Below, piece by piece: positions 9,545 to 17,880 of a stretch of 48,649 bases of DNA. Where the stretch lies: contig JAJRYZ010000293.1 in NCBI GenBank assembly GCA_024275515.1, positions 1-48,649 of the forward strand, read 5' to 3'. The position numbers and the translations under genes were made by a program. The notes below the pieces were generated by a model. It ran no database searches. It saw nothing but the letters and a program-made list of their open reading frames with translations, and was not told the DNA's origin. Within the stretch, counting starts at the first letter, position 1; each line of letters starts with the position of its first letter. The stretch is from Spirochaetota bacterium. GTDB lineage: Bacteria > Spirochaetota > Spirochaetia > ARS1246.

Positions 9545-9844
9545 ATCGAGGAGAACACCGACGAGTTCCATCTGCTCGAGCTCGATCAGGTTCAGGTAAA
9601 AGGCAAAACGATCGGAAAGCGGGTTTATTGGCCGATCATGGCCGACCAGATAGACGATGAGTTTTCGAAGGATATCGAGGCGTTCTCTAAAGGCCTCGAG
9701 TACTACTACGAAGGGCAGTGGGCACGCGCGTTCAGCTGGTTCAAAAAATGCACGTTGCCCCTCGCCGAAGAGTTCCAAAGCCGGACCGCCGGCGGGAAGC
9801 GTCCGAAAAACTGGAATGGCGTATGGACAATGACTACCAAGTAG
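9545..9844 (+). pseudogene. Detached C-terminal tail of the cyclase
   Basis: Directly after the TAA at 9542 the cyclase frame stays open for 99 codons to TAG at 9842-9844. The residues read naturally as a continuation: an acidic I-E-E-N stretch, a V-K-G-K-T-I-G-K-R-V-Y-W segment of the kind that follows class III cyclase domains, then a short TPR-like helix pair (G-L-E-Y-Y-Y-E-G-Q-W-A-R-A) ending G-V-W-T-M-T-T-K. The 22-base overlap of its end with the next gene's start (9823) is typical of translational coupling, supporting 9844 as the original stop. It is unlikely to be made as a separate protein, since no ribosome site precedes the internal ATG at 9638. Confidence 0.65.
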
Positions 9845-11253
9845 GCCGCGAGGTCGCCCGCGTAAAAGAGCTCTTTCTCACCGAGACGTTCGGCAGCCAG
9901 GTACAGCCTCCCAAACTGTACAGCGTCGAAGACGAGTTTGCGAAAACCAGAAAGAACCGCAATCCTGTGGTTACCCTCACGATTTTCGGGTTCGTCGTCG
10001 TATTCGTCGCGGTGGCGGCGGTGACGACGCTGCTTATTCAGCGGACAAGTCAGCAGGTTGATTTCGATATCAACGAGTTTCAGGACATCAACCTCACCGA
10101 GATCCTCGACGTGCAGAAACGCAACGAGAACGCTCTCGAGACGGCGCTACGCGAGCTGGCGGAGCTCGAACGCGAACAGGCGCGTCAGATTCGCGAAATC
10201 CGAAGCGACATCTCAGGAAAGATCGAAATCGTCAACAACGAGGACCTGCCGGTCGACGTCCGGCGTACTCGAACGATCGATTTACGAAATGAAGAGGCGG
10301 CGCGGATAGCGGCCGTCGAACGCGAGTTCGGCCCGAAGATCGCCGCGAAACGCGAAGAGATCGAAACGATACAGGCGCGCATCGACGAATACGACGCGAG
10401 GTTGATCGAAGAAGCGCGTCGAACCGAAAAACGGCTCAACAACCAGCAACGATTGTTTGAAATACAGACACAGGAGCTTCGCGACTACTACGAAACACGA
10501 ATTTCCGATCTCGAACAAACGCTCGAGAGCGAGCGGGTCGAGTTGACTCGCCAGAAGGACGAACTGGTCGCGCTGTTACGAAGAAATCACGCGGCGGAAT
10601 TGCGCCGGCAGTATCTCCTGTACAATCCGACGTTCGAGGAACCGGCCGTTACGGCGCTTCTGGAACGGGACCTCGGCGCCCCTCATGTCGATACGTCGAT
10701 GCTTCCGGGGTATCCTGCGCTCTTCGCGTCGGAAAACGTGTTGTCGAGCGGATCGTTCGACGGGCTCAGGTCTTCCATAAAGAGCGTGGAACTCCTTCTC
10801 GACCGGCTCGACAAGGTCCCCTACGAGAACTCGATTCCCGAAGCGTTCGCCGCTTTGCGCGACCTGGAAACAATCATCATCGCGCGGTACGAGTATCTCT
10901 GGGGGAAGTTGGCCGACCGCATCGATACGAAAAACTCGATTATCGCCGAACAGAAAGAGACGATTCGGAGTCAACTCGCGTTGATCGACCGATTCAACTA
11001 CGCGGTCGACTTCCTCGCCCGCGACTCGCGCGAGAACGGGTATATCCTCGACGCCAGGGACCGCGGCGACATGCTGGTATACGTGAATCCGACGCTTCCG
11101 GTCCCCAACGGAAGCACAGCCTACGTGTTTCGCGAAGTCGACGACTTTATCGGGGAGATTCGAGTTTACGGTCGGCGAGCCGAGTTGGTAGAGCTCGCCG
11201 ACGCCGCCCGACCGATCGAGCCGTTCGATGTTTTCCTGATTCAGCTGCAATAG
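9823..11253 (+). CDS. Single-pass membrane protein with long periplasmic coiled coil
   Basis: A 476-residue protein I cannot assign to a named family. A cytoplasmic N-terminus (about 48 residues) is followed by one membrane helix (about 49-71) and a long, highly charged heptad-like region (about 95-300, rich in Glu, Arg, Ala and Leu). A more globular C-terminal part (about 320-476) may be a small domain. ATG 9823 (M-D-N-D-Y) was chosen because upstream codons in this frame are out-of-frame cyclase sequence. It overlaps the cyclase tail by 22 bases and is followed 10 bases later by an exported coiled-coil gene, so the three form one operon. A scaffold or signal-transmitting partner of the cyclase is a guess from context only. 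Confidence 0.75.
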   Translation: MDNDYQVGREVARVKELFLTETFGSQVQPPKLYSVEDEFAKTRKNRNPVVTLTIFGFVVVFVAVAAVTTLLIQRTSQQVDFDINEFQDINLTEILDVQKRNENALETALRELAELEREQARQIREIRSDISGKIEIVNNEDLPVDVRRTRTIDLRNEEAARIAAVEREFGPKIAAKREEIETIQARIDEYDARLIEEARRTEKRLNNQQRLFEIQTQELRDYYETRISDLEQTLESERVELTRQKDELVALLRRNHAAELRRQYLLYNPTFEEPAVTALLERDLGAPHVDTSMLPGYPALFASENVLSSGSFDGLRSSIKSVELLLDRLDKVPYENSIPEAFAALRDLETIIIARYEYLWGKLADRIDTKNSIIAEQKETIRSQLALIDRFNYAVDFLARDSRENGYILDARDRGDMLVYVNPTLPVPNGSTAYVFREVDDFIGEIRVYGRRAELVELADAARPIEPFDVFLIQLQ

Positions 11254-11263
11254 GAGCTTGAGA

Positions 11264-12559
11264 ATGAGACCAAGTGCAAAACCGTTCACAATCGTCCTCC
11301 TGTTCATGCTTGTTGCGTACACGGCGGCCGGAATCGATTTGAACTCTCTCGGCTATTCGATCGTGTCCGAACATCGGGAAAGAGAACGCATCGTTTACGA
11401 GTTACGGGACGCGGAGGGACATAGCTTCGCGCTTACCGCGACCGGAGAGATCACCGTCGACGACGGCGAGCTTATACGCCGCTCGATAGCTGCGTTTTTC
11501 GGATGGACCTCGATGACCGTCTCGTATCTCCGGATCACTCTGATCGGCGGTACCGCAACGGTGCTCGTCGTTCCGTCGAGTTATGTATACCAGGATCGTG
11601 ACCTGGTCCCCTTTCTGCCTTCGGGGATGCAGTTCTACGTGTCGCGCGTTATCGAGTACGATTTCAGAATCAAAGTCGACAACATTTTCGTGCGACTGCG
11701 CGGGAATCTCAACGAAGAGGCGAGTTTTACGGAGCGGCTTGCCGCCGCAATCGAAGATCCGGCCGGCTTTATCGAGCGCAACGATCCCGACTACGTGCTG
11801 CGGGAACTCAGGGACGTTCATGACGCGATCACCGATCTCGGGCTTTTCGACGCCGAGCTGCAGGACAAACTCGAAGCGCTCAAGGAAAACGTGTCGAAGG
11901 CGGACGACGCGATCCGCGCCGATCTGGAACGGAACGTTTCGACGGTTGTTTCGAGCATCGAGAGTCTCGCCGATGAGTTTCGGGATACCTATGCCGAGGC
12001 CGTAACGGCATTCTCGGACCTCAAGGCCGACTACGTGGAAACAAAGAACGCCGGAATCGAGGTTGCTCGGAAGTACTTCGAAACCGTCGAGGATTATCTC
12101 AATACCAAGGAAGAGCTCAGGGCGCTCGAGATCGAACACGCCGAGTTGGCGCGCGAGTACGGCGCATTTGTCGAAAAGTCCACCGCATTTGTCGAAAAAT
12201 TCGTCGAAGACTACAAGGCATTCCTCGAAGAGTATGATTCCCTCGCGGAAGACTACAGGGCGTTCAAAGAGACGAACGCCGCCCTTTTCGCCGAGCAGGC
12301 GTCGGTCAACGAGGAGTTGCAGCGGCAAATCACCAACCTGCGATACGCATTCATAGCCAAAGCAAACGAGTCGTTCTTTGGGAAGCTTCGTCCGGTCGAC
12401 GGGGCCGCCGCTGTCCGCATTCTGGAGCTCAAAGAGGAGAATCCGGAATTGACCGACAAGCAGATCGCTTCCGCGCTCGCCGAGGAAGGATTCCGGGTCG
12501 GCGCAAAGGGCGTACGCTTCGTCCTTCTTGCGTACCGGGGAATCGTGGAGGAAAACTGA
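11264..12559 (+). CDS. Exported coiled-coil protein with HTH-like C-terminus
   Basis: A 431-residue protein with a cleavable-looking signal peptide (hydrophobic residues about 8-24, predicted cut after Y-T-A-A-G). A compact N-terminal region (about 25-150) is followed by a long acidic coiled-coil region (about 150-380). The last 45 residues contain T-D-K-Q-I-A-S-A-L-A-E-E-G-F-R-V, which looks like a helix-turn-helix repeat although the protein should be outside the cytoplasm; there it would more likely be a protein-binding helical hairpin. The start is ATG 11264, with TAGGAG at 11251-11256 overlapping the previous stop; TTG 11258 is too close to that site. It is the last gene of the cyclase operon. 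No family is recognised. Confidence 0.75.
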   Translation: MRPSAKPFTIVLLFMLVAYTAAGIDLNSLGYSIVSEHRERERIVYELRDAEGHSFALTATGEITVDDGELIRRSIAAFFGWTSMTVSYLRITLIGGTATVLVVPSSYVYQDRDLVPFLPSGMQFYVSRVIEYDFRIKVDNIFVRLRGNLNEEASFTERLAAAIEDPAGFIERNDPDYVLRELRDVHDAITDLGLFDAELQDKLEALKENVSKADDAIRADLERNVSTVVSSIESLADEFRDTYAEAVTAFSDLKADYVETKNAGIEVARKYFETVEDYLNTKEELRALEIEHAELAREYGAFVEKSTAFVEKFVEDYKAFLEEYDSLAEDYRAFKETNAALFAEQASVNEELQRQITNLRYAFIAKANESFFGKLRPVDGAAAVRILELKEENPELTDKQIASALAEEGFRVGAKGVRFVLLAYRGIVEEN

Positions 12560-12612
12560 CCCACGTCGATCCGGCCTGCCGAATCGAGAGGTGCTTTCCG
12601 CGCGCTATGGGC

Positions 12613-14277
12613 TTACCCCGACCTGCTCGGCTGAAAATCGTCGGTCCCGATAAGCGTCTCAAAGTCCGGAGGGTCCTCCGGATTGAACCCCGCATCGATG
12701 ATTCCGTTGTCCACGATCTTGAGTATCGTCCTCCCGGTTCCGGCGGCGGGGGATCGATACTCTTCGACTCCGAAGCTGATAATGACGCGCGGATAGATCT
12801 GCTCTTCGACGACCACCCGCGCGCCCGAAGGCGGCTTCATCGAAGCGCGCACTTCGCGCAGGCGCGCCTCGATACCGCGAACTTCATCCTCGTTGTTCCC
12901 GCGTTCGAGCCGCACTTTCGTGAGCGTGTCCGGCGCCGTTTCGGCGCCGGCCTTCAGCTGCGCCTCGATATGGCGGGCGATGCGGTCGAGATCGTCGATG
13001 CGATCGCGCAGCGCCTCCGCTCTCGCGTACAGTCTGGAGGCTTCGAGAATAAGTTGTGGATCGACGCCGACGGATAAACGCGTCGGTGTTTCCGCGACGC
13101 TCCCGATCTTCCGACACCACAGATTCCCGCCGACAAGGATCGAACCTCCGATAAGCTCCGCGTGTTTTCCCCTAAGCCCGAGATTCCCGTGCACCTTTAC
13201 CTGAGAATGCATGACGGCGTCGGTCACCAACAGGTTGCCGCTGCAACTGAGAGAGGCGCTCTCGAGGAATTTCGCGTACACGCTCCCCGAACATTCCACC
13301 GTTCCCTCGTTGCCGCCGTTCATTCCTCCGCGCAGGAGCAAATCTCGTCCCACGACGAGCGTCGCGCGTCCGACACACTCTCCGACCTCGAGACAGCCTC
13401 CGACGCGCACCGTGAAACCGTCGGCGACTCCCCGTTTGATGCGCACCGAACCCTCGAAAGTAATGTTGCCGGTCTGATAGTCGACGCCGTCGACGACCAC
13501 AACCGGTTCCACGTGAACCGCGTTCGACTTGACGAAAGCGTTCCCGTCGGCCAATGCAACGATCGCCGTTTCGTCCTCGTTGTATCCGGCGTTGCGTCCC
13601 GGCTTTACGAGTGTAGTGGCGCCGGCGGCGCGGGCCTCCACCGGCCGACCGCGGACGTCCTTACCGTCCACCGCTTCCACCGCGGGGTGGAATCGCACCA
13701 GCACGTCCCCTTCGTGTTTCTGCTGAATGAAATTGAGCTCGCGCAGATCGACCCTTCCGGATTCGTCTACCAGAAAAGGCCTTCCCACCTCGGTCTCGAA
13801 ACTGAACTCCGCCGCCGGCGGCCGCCCATGAACCGGCGCGGTTCCGCGCGCCACGCAGACGGGAGTATCGAAAACCCTGCGCTCGAGCAAATCGTCGACG
13901 GCCGCCTCGTCGATTCCGTAAACGACGCCTTCGTCGGCCAAGCGCCTCGTGATTACTTCCTTCGAAGGAATGCCGCCGCCCTTTCGCGGGGCGCGCATCG
14001 ACACGAACGCTTTCATCGCGTCGTCGCTTATCGACACCACGACCGAAGAACTGAGCTCCGCGCCGGCGGGCCACTCGACGAGCCGAACCGGCCGCCCGGC
14101 GGCTTCGTCGATGATATCTTGAATCCTGGCAACCGGAACCCGCGGGATCCGCAGAATGCGCATTCGGTTGAGCACATCCTCCGGATAGACCGGTTTCCCG
14201 CCCTGCGGAGGGTAAACGACCAGCTGTGCGTACCCGTTGGAATGATAGAGGTCGAATCGACCGTCTTCACGAGGCAT
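12613..14277 (-). CDS. FapA / DUF342 family polymer-forming protein
   Basis: A 554-residue member of the DUF342 (FapA) family. An N-terminal globular region (about 1-200) leads into a right-handed beta-helix of short Gly/Val-rich rungs (G-N-I-T-F-E-G-S-V, V-R-V-G-G-C-L-E-V, S-C-S-G-N-L-L-V; about 240-390), then a coiled coil (about 405-470) and a small C-terminal beta domain. In Vibrio, FapA links flagellar pole placement to the sugar phosphotransferase system; its role in spirochaetes is not established. The frame extends upstream to 14739, but that part lies inside the SGNH hydrolase gene in another frame, so the ATG at 14277 is preferred. It follows the SGNH gene on the same strand after 53 bases. 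Confidence 0.85.
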   Translation of the reverse strand: MPREDGRFDLYHSNGYAQLVVYPPQGGKPVYPEDVLNRMRILRIPRVPVARIQDIIDEAAGRPVRLVEWPAGAELSSSVVVSISDDAMKAFVSMRAPRKGGGIPSKEVITRRLADEGVVYGIDEAAVDDLLERRVFDTPVCVARGTAPVHGRPPAAEFSFETEVGRPFLVDESGRVDLRELNFIQQKHEGDVLVRFHPAVEAVDGKDVRGRPVEARAAGATTLVKPGRNAGYNEDETAIVALADGNAFVKSNAVHVEPVVVVDGVDYQTGNITFEGSVRIKRGVADGFTVRVGGCLEVGECVGRATLVVGRDLLLRGGMNGGNEGTVECSGSVYAKFLESASLSCSGNLLVTDAVMHSQVKVHGNLGLRGKHAELIGGSILVGGNLWCRKIGSVAETPTRLSVGVDPQLILEASRLYARAEALRDRIDDLDRIARHIEAQLKAGAETAPDTLTKVRLERGNNEDEVRGIEARLREVRASMKPPSGARVVVEEQIYPRVIISFGVEEYRSPAAGTGRTILKIVDNGIIDAGFNPEDPPDFETLIGTDDFQPSRSG

Positions 14278-14330
14278 ATATACTAAGTATCGCCCCGATG
14301 CGACGCCTCGTGCACCGCTTTTTCGCGCCG

Positions 14331-15164
14331 TTACGAACCGTCGGTGAGAGCCATGACCAACCCTCGGAGTATCGTCAGGTGTCCTTCGAGCGAGGGGTGC
14401 AGCCCGTCGGAGAGCAGAAGCCCGGGGGCGGCCGGCCGGCCGAAGCTCGCGCGGATGTCGACGACCGTCTCGGCGGTGTTGCGAACCGCGTCGGCTATCG
14501 CCTCCAGGTCGCGGTTCGACCAGGAGAGCTCGAAGGGGCCGAGAAACCAATGACGGGGAATGGCCTCTTCGACGACCGGCGGCGGGGTCAGCCAGACCGA
14601 TCGAGAGTTGCAGACCTCCCGGATCGTACGTTCGAGTATTTCGATGTTTCGGGTCGATTCGCCGATCGACAGAAGGGTTCCTCGAGGTCTCGGCCCGTGT
14701 CGCCTGGCGTCGTTGGTTCCAACGAGACAGATGACCCAATCCGGATCGGCTTGAACCACCGAAAGCATCCGCGCGATCATCTCGCCGGTAGTGTCGCCTG
14801 AGATGCCGGCGTTGACAAAGCGAACCGCGCGATCGGGATGAACCGTGCGGTAGGCCAGTTCAAGTAAACGAAACCACGATTGGTAATCGTCGGTGATGCT
14901 GTCGCCGAGCCCGACGATCGTTTCGCCTTCGGCAAACGGGAGCGCGGCGATTCGCCGGAACAGCTCCGCGTCGTCGAGCGCCTTCGCCACCGCGCCGTTC
15001 GCCTCCTCTTCGAACCGGCGTCTGATTCGTCGATAACGGCGCCGCGTGAGTCCGAAGAGCGCGGCTGTAACCCGCTCGCACATCCCGTCCATGTCGGAGA
15101 GGATCTTTTCAGGATGGATGAACCTCATCCGATACAGTAGCTCAGGGTCGATGGACCTGCTCAT
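14331..15164 (-). CDS. SGNH/GDSL-family hydrolase
   Basis: A 277-residue SGNH hydrolase, an esterase or lipase-type enzyme. Block I is G-L-G-D-S-I-T with the nucleophile Ser (about residue 88), block II the Gly of N-A-G-I-S-G-D, block III V-G-T-N-D-A with the oxyanion Asn, and block V D-G-L-H-P-S with the catalytic Asp and His. An Arg/Glu-rich helical N-terminus of about 75 residues precedes the catalytic domain. There is no signal peptide, so it probably deacylates a small intracellular ester or sugar ester. It is divergent from the plus-strand catabolic pair starting at 15217 and upstream of fapA on the same strand. Confidence 0.85.
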   Translation of the reverse strand: MSRSIDPELLYRMRFIHPEKILSDMDGMCERVTAALFGLTRRRYRRIRRRFEEEANGAVAKALDDAELFRRIAALPFAEGETIVGLGDSITDDYQSWFRLLELAYRTVHPDRAVRFVNAGISGDTTGEMIARMLSVVQADPDWVICLVGTNDARRHGPRPRGTLLSIGESTRNIEILERTIREVCNSRSVWLTPPPVVEEAIPRHWFLGPFELSWSNRDLEAIADAVRNTAETVVDIRASFGRPAAPGLLLSDGLHPSLEGHLTILRGLVMALTDGS

Positions 15165-15216
15165 TGTTCAATTCTAGTCGGTTGCCTGCGTCGCTGTCAA
15201 AGAGATATCCTCGGGC

Positions 15217-16671
15217 ATGAACATAGAAGCACACCGGAACCTCCGGAGCACCTACTACAACAACTTCGCCTCGCATCTTCTTAACGCTTTCAACCCCAAC
15301 ATGCTCTATCCCGATCTCCCGCACCGCTGGACCGACGAACAGTGGTATCGGTGCATCGACATGGTGGCGTCGTTCGGTTTTTCGGCGTTCGAGTTCTGGC
15401 TCGAGCCGAGACTCTTCTGCCGCGACGGCCTTGCCGAGCGCTACGGGAAGGTGTTCACCGATCAGATCCTGCGGGTTACCGACTATGCGCACGACTGCGG
15501 CCTCGAGGTACTCATGCTGTGCAGTCTCGCGACGGTAGGATCACGGTGGCGCACTCTCTGTCCCGCCGAGGAGTGGGAAGAACTCGTCTATCTCTGGCGT
15601 GAATGGCTCGCGCGACTCGGTACGATCGACGTGGTGGCGCTCTTTCCGGGCGATCCCGGCGCCTGCTCCTTGAACGGTTGCACGGCGGAAACCTATATCG
15701 ATCGAGCGCTCGAAATCGCCGCGATCGCCGACGCGCAGCCGAAGCCGCTGGAAGTCGAGCTCAACACCTGGGGGCCGCCCTTTTTCGGTTGGGGCATTAT
15801 CGAGGGCCCCGACGGATGGACGGGAGACTTTCACCCGGAGTATCAGCACACGGCGTGGCGCTTCGACGGTGACCGAGCCAACCGCGCCATGGAACATCTG
15901 GTATCCAAGCTTGAAGAGTTCCCCGCACGCACGAGCGTCGCGATCAATCTCGGCTTCAACCCCGACGGCAACCCGGGCGGCGAGGACGACGCCCGGCGTT
16001 GGGCGCGCGAGATAGCTTCGCGCCGCGCGGTATACTCGTGGGACTTCAGTCTCACCGAAGGCGAAAACGCGGTGACTCCTCACTGGCGTTTCGAACGGCT
16101 CTTCTCGCGACGCAGGGAGGAACGCGACGTCGGCGCGTACTCGGGAGGGATATGCTTTACGATGACGCCGCTCCTCAACCAACTCTCGTTGTTTGAATCG
16201 GCTCGTTCTTTTTCGGAACCGGATGCGGATCCGAACCGGATCGCGACCGAGTTTTTCACGGCGCTTTTCGGGAGCGACGGAGCTTCAATCCCCGATCTCT
16301 ATCGTTGGTTCGAGATCGTAGACGACTGGGGCTACTACTCGGGGAATCGCCCTCCGCGAGAACGAATCCACGACCGGATGGCGCGTCTTTCCGAAATACT
16401 CGAGAGCGTCAACGCCACCGACCCGGCCGGTTTCCGCTTTTTTCCGGAACCTGAAACCTATCGCTGCGAGTTGCTCTTCTACGCCGAGCTTTACCGAGAT
16501 CTTAGTGCGGCTTCCCCGGATTACGGGGCGCTTGAACGGCGATTCTGGAACCGCGTGTACTCCATCTACGACGCGCTTCCCGAGCACGTCGATCCGCGGC
16601 CGGTCGGAGCGACCAAACGTTTCATCGCCAGGTTCGCCGACGAGGTGAACGACGCGGGCGGCGCCCCGTGA
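15217..16671 (+). CDS. Unrecognised protein, possibly a TIM-barrel carbohydrate-active enzyme
   Basis: A 484-residue cytoplasmic protein rich in Trp, Tyr, Asp and Glu, typical of carbohydrate-active enzymes. Alternating hydrophobic strands such as L-E-V-L-M-L-C, I-D-V-V-A-L-F-P and T-S-V-A-I-N-L-G-F-N suggest a (beta/alpha)8 barrel, with acidic residues after several strands. A Cys pair occurs in D-P-G-A-C-S-L-N-G-C. I do not recognise the family and assign no reaction. Its stop overlaps the GTG start of the URO-D-fold gene, so the two are translationally coupled and probably act on the same substrate. It faces away from the SGNH hydrolase across a 52-bp gap. Confidence 0.75.
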   Translation: MNIEAHRNLRSTYYNNFASHLLNAFNPNMLYPDLPHRWTDEQWYRCIDMVASFGFSAFEFWLEPRLFCRDGLAERYGKVFTDQILRVTDYAHDCGLEVLMLCSLATVGSRWRTLCPAEEWEELVYLWREWLARLGTIDVVALFPGDPGACSLNGCTAETYIDRALEIAAIADAQPKPLEVELNTWGPPFFGWGIIEGPDGWTGDFHPEYQHTAWRFDGDRANRAMEHLVSKLEEFPARTSVAINLGFNPDGNPGGEDDARRWAREIASRRAVYSWDFSLTEGENAVTPHWRFERLFSRRREERDVGAYSGGICFTMTPLLNQLSLFESARSFSEPDADPNRIATEFFTALFGSDGASIPDLYRWFEIVDDWGYYSGNRPPRERIHDRMARLSEILESVNATDPAGFRFFPEPETYRCELLFYAELYRDLSAASPDYGALERRFWNRVYSIYDALPEHVDPRPVGATKRFIARFADEVNDAGGAP

Positions 16672-17768
16672 GACGGGTCGATAAACTACTTCGAACGCTT
16701 TCCGGCGAAGCGTTCGAAACGCCGGTATGGACGGCGGATATCAGCTACTGGGCGTCGGCGAACGCCGACGCCGACCCGCGAGCCCGTGCGGCGCAGAACG
16801 AGGAAGGGTACCTCGGTCTCTGCGACGAGCTTCGATGCATGCCTTACTACTGGTATCCGGCTTTCTGGGCGCATCGTCGCGTCTTCGCCGAGGGCGCGTC
16901 GGTGGTGTCCGAAAGCGACGGGATCCGCACGACGAGATGGACGGCCGCCGGAAGAAGCATCGAGCAGGTTGAACGCTATTCGGAAACGAGCAGTTCGCAG
17001 GCCGTCGTCAAATACGCCGTGGAAACGGTGGAGGACCTCGGAACGTTGGTCGCACTCATCGAAGCGAGCAGACTCGAAGTAACGGAGGCGCTTTCGGGTT
17101 ACGCGCGCCGGCTCGAGACGTGGGAAAAGCACGACGGGCTTCCCAGCCTCGGGCTTCCCCGCTCGCCGCTGTCGGCGTTCATCAACGAATGGGCCGGCGT
17201 CCGGAACGGAACGCTGTTGTTGTTCGACGAGCCCGATCTGTGCGGCGAGCTCTTCGAACTCCTCGAGCGTCAGGAACGTCCGATTCTGGAACGGTGCGCG
17301 GCCGACTCGATACCGCTCGTTCACTTTCCGGATAATCTGACGAGCGAGGTGTACACCTCGTTGTTCGATTCGCACATGCGCGGGTTCTACGAGCGCCGAC
17401 TCGATCTGCTCCACCGCACAGGCGTACGAACCGCGGTTCATCTCGACGGAACGGTCGGCGGCCTGCTTCCAAAACTCATCGAAATCGGTTTCGATGCGGT
17501 CGAGGCGGTGACGCCCGCGCCGGTCGGCGACCTGACCGCAGCCTCCATGAGGGATCTCGCACGTTCGGGATCGACGGTTCTGTGGGGCGGCGTGCCGGGC
17601 GCGATGTTCGCCCCGCCCTACACATGGCGGCAGATGGAGCGCCATATTCGGAGGCTTCTGGACGCGTGGCGCGGAATCCCCTTCGTGCTCGGCGTGGCCG
17701 ATCAGGTCCCTCCCGACGGCGATATCGAAACGGTTCGCCGAATCGCCGAGTCGACGGCGCCCGAATAG
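16668..17768 (+). CDS. URO-D-fold (uroporphyrinogen decarboxylase-like) protein
   Basis: A 366-residue protein resembling the uroporphyrinogen decarboxylase/corrinoid methyltransferase (MtaA/CmuA) superfamily: an N-terminal helical part, then strands with I-P-L-V-H-F-P-D-N, T-A-V-H-L-D-G and A-V-T-P-A-P-V-G-D followed by V-L-W-G-G-V-P-G. These are the positions where the family has its H-x-D-G and E-x-x-x-P-x-G-D metal/active-site segments. It is unlikely to be haem HemE, since no other haem genes are near. GTG 16668 overlaps the preceding TGA. Two more URO-D-fold genes lie at 40846 and 43008. Methyl transfer from a methoxylated substrate is possible but no corrinoid protein gene is seen. A strong terminator follows at once. 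Confidence 0.75.
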   Translation: MRRVDKLLRTLSGEAFETPVWTADISYWASANADADPRARAAQNEEGYLGLCDELRCMPYYWYPAFWAHRRVFAEGASVVSESDGIRTTRWTAAGRSIEQVERYSETSSSQAVVKYAVETVEDLGTLVALIEASRLEVTEALSGYARRLETWEKHDGLPSLGLPRSPLSAFINEWAGVRNGTLLLFDEPDLCGELFELLERQERPILERCAADSIPLVHFPDNLTSEVYTSLFDSHMRGFYERRLDLLHRTGVRTAVHLDGTVGGLLPKLIEIGFDAVEAVTPAPVGDLTAASMRDLARSGSTVLWGGVPGAMFAPPYTWRQMERHIRRLLDAWRGIPFVLGVADQVPPDGDIETVRRIAESTAPE

Positions 17769-17808
17769 ATCAAAAAGGTACCGGGAACGGTACCCGGTAC
17801 CTTTTGAT
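17769..17808 (+). terminator. Intrinsic terminator-like hairpin
   Basis: Arms AAAAGGTACCGGG and CCCGGTACCTTTT pair over 13 bp around a 7-base loop. ATC/GAT extends the stem by 3 bp past one bulged A. The stem begins directly after the URO-D-like stop codon. The A/T base of the stem supplies the T-run, so it may work in both directions. Confidence 0.85.
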
Positions 17809-17859
17809 ATCGGGGGAAGCGGACATAATTAGTGGTTAACAGAACCGTTCGTTGAACGG
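17804..17859 (+). promoter_or_regulatory. Candidate promoter and operator of the Lpl-type sugar transporter
   Basis: A possible -35 TTGATA (17804-17809) and -10 TAATTA (17826-17831) are 16 bases apart. Just downstream is a perfect inverted repeat CCGTTC-GTT-GAACGG (17845-17859), well placed for a repressor. Its arms match those of the repeat at 4211-4231. The ribosome site GGAGGTG (17870-17876) follows. Promoter assignment by eye is tentative. Confidence 0.4.
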
Positions 17860-17880
17860 AAACCGATTTGGAGGTGTAGG

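Noticed and set aside
8309-9778. Minus-strand open frame of 489 codons over the cyclase
   Set aside because: It is antisense to clear class III cyclase motifs, has no domain signature or ribosome site, and mirrors the third-codon-position GC bias.
14278-14739. N-terminal extension of the FapA frame
   Set aside because: It lies inside the SGNH hydrolase coding region in another frame and is Arg/Gly/Pro-rich without fold; ATG 14277 gives the normal family length.
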